Origin: Pelomonas caseinilytica | Lineage (GTDB): Bacteria > Pseudomonadota > Gammaproteobacteria > Burkholderiales > Burkholderiaceae_C | Length of the DNA stretch: 64,000 bases | Direction: 5' to 3' | Assembly: GCF_021353235.1 (NCBI RefSeq) | Contig: NZ_JAJTWT010000009.1 | Span: forward strand, 62,001 to 126,000 | Shown: in pieces, positions 63,514 through 64,000 of the stretch | Layout of the letters: each line of letters begins with the position of its first letter | How positions within the stretch are numbered: the stretch's first letter is position 1 | Program-made: the position numbers and the translations under genes | Notes under the pieces: generated by a model | Seen by the model: the letters and a program-made list of their open reading frames with translations, nothing else | The model's database searches: none | What the model was told of the DNA's origin: nothing

Positions 63514-64000
63514 ATGAACGGACGACTGCAAAGGATCTGGGTGCTGCTGCGGCTGGCCGTGGCGGCGGGTGTGGGCTGGCGCTTCGGCTGGGCCTGGGGC
63601 CTGCTCACGCTCGGGCTGCATGCCGCCGTGCTGGCCGCCGGCTTCGTGCAGTTGCGCTGGGTCAACCGGCCGGCGCCGGCCTGGGGCCAGCTCTTGCGTG
63701 CCTGGGTGCACGAGGTGGCGGCCAGCGAGCTGGCCTTTTCGTGGCGGCAGCCCTGGCGCGAATGGGCCGAGCCCGACCACCTGCCCGCCGGGGCCACGCA
63801 GGGCGTGCTGCTGGTGCATGGCTTCGCCTGCAACCGCGGGCGCTGGAACGGCTGGATGGAACGGCTGCGCGAGCTGGGCGTCGCCTTCGTCGCCCCTTCG
63901 CTGGAGCCGGCCTTCGGCTCCATCGACGACTATGCCGAGGAGATCGAGGCGGGCGTGCGGCGGCTGCAGGCCCTGACCGGCCGCATGCCGGTGCTGTGCG
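63514..64000 (+). CDS. Alpha/beta-hydrolase, membrane-anchored (3' partial)
   Basis: At least 162 aa from ATG 63514 (GGGGAG upstream); the frame is still open at the window end. An N-terminal hydrophobic stretch (about 8-48) probably anchors it, then GVLLVHGFACNRGRWNGWM is the oxyanion-hole H-G strand of triacylglycerol-lipase-like alpha/beta hydrolases. The nucleophile elbow (GxSxG) should lie beyond the window. Substrate unknown. Confidence 0.82.
   Translation, partial: MNGRLQRIWVLLRLAVAAGVGWRFGWAWGLLTLGLHAAVLAAGFVQLRWVNRPAPAWGQLLRAWVHEVAASELAFSWRQPWREWAEPDHLPAGATQGVLLVHGFACNRGRWNGWMERLRELGVAFVAPSLEPAFGSIDDYAEEIEAGVRRLQALTGRMPVLC

Noticed and set aside
1-64000. tRNA, rRNA, CRISPR arrays, IS elements and prophage genes
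   Set aside because: Looked for cloverleaf-like genes, regularly spaced direct repeats, transposase motifs and phage structural genes on both strands; none was found by eye.

Overview
The window is dense, GC-rich bacterial chromosome with short gaps and many 4-bp stop/start overlaps (ATGA, GTGA, TGATG). Gene content points to a betaproteobacterium of the order Burkholderiales, probably near the Rubrivivax/Leptothrix/Roseateles group; this is an inference from gene families and order, not from a marker gene. The supporting traits are paired cyanophycin synthetases with their ABC/DUF1854 partners, a PPi-type phosphofructokinase, an fba-purC-purE-purK-sua5 gene order and a TetR-controlled leucine-degradation cluster. 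No rRNA, tRNA, IS element, prophage or CRISPR array was seen. No gap between genes exceeds 300 bp; the longest (13454-13682, 19847-20007, 27791-28016, 36737-36891, 46933-47085, 60804-60956) are described as features or findings where they hold anything.

Layout. 1-3403: a probable lipid A hexosamine-modification locus (GtrB/ArnC-like GT2, YdjC-type deacetylase, GtrA flippase, ArnT-like GT39). 3471-5836: metallo-beta-lactamase-fold hydrolase, exported truncated globin, periplasmic solute-binding protein. 5850-13453: a cyanophycin locus with cphA2-cphA1 on the minus strand and, divergently, an ABC exporter with an extra N-terminal domain plus a DUF1854 protein. 13683-20515: cold-shock protein, YgiQ radical SAM protein, a REC-DUF3369-GGDEF-EAL protein, PPi-phosphofructokinase and two small unknown genes. 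20529-24286: YciI-like and VOC proteins, then a BlaI/M56 repressor-protease pair with its operator.

24293-36736 is one long minus-strand array. Leucine/isovalerate catabolism genes (mccB, enoyl-CoA hydratase, mccA, HMG-CoA lyase) enclose a complete bioA-bioF-bioD-bioB biotin block, a VapBC pair, a GNAT enzyme, a DUF4126 membrane protein, a small lipoprotein and a small-protein/nucleotidyltransferase pair. A divergent TetR gene (36892) shares with mccB an intergenic region carrying two copies of a 15-bp palindrome. Biotin synthesis thus sits beside the biotin-dependent carboxylase that uses it. The 5' end of mccA carries a 33-bp duplication.

37658-46932: LysM/FecR protein with a CHASE2 hybrid kinase, a two-subunit molybdenum hydroxylase with an FMN reductase and a pirin, and an HTH-GHKL-DUF4325 regulator. 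47086-59814: the fba/purC/purE/purK/sua5 housekeeping block, interrupted by signalling genes: a hybrid kinase whose membrane domain matches the plant ethylene receptor ETR1 at its copper/ethylene-binding residues, a single-domain response regulator, a helical-repeat protein, a Ser/Thr kinase and a CnoX-like thioredoxin. 59844-64000: an SGNH-like lipoprotein, a nested-hairpin intergenic element, a FadD-type acyl-CoA ligase, a conserved unknown protein and the start of an alpha/beta hydrolase that runs off the window.
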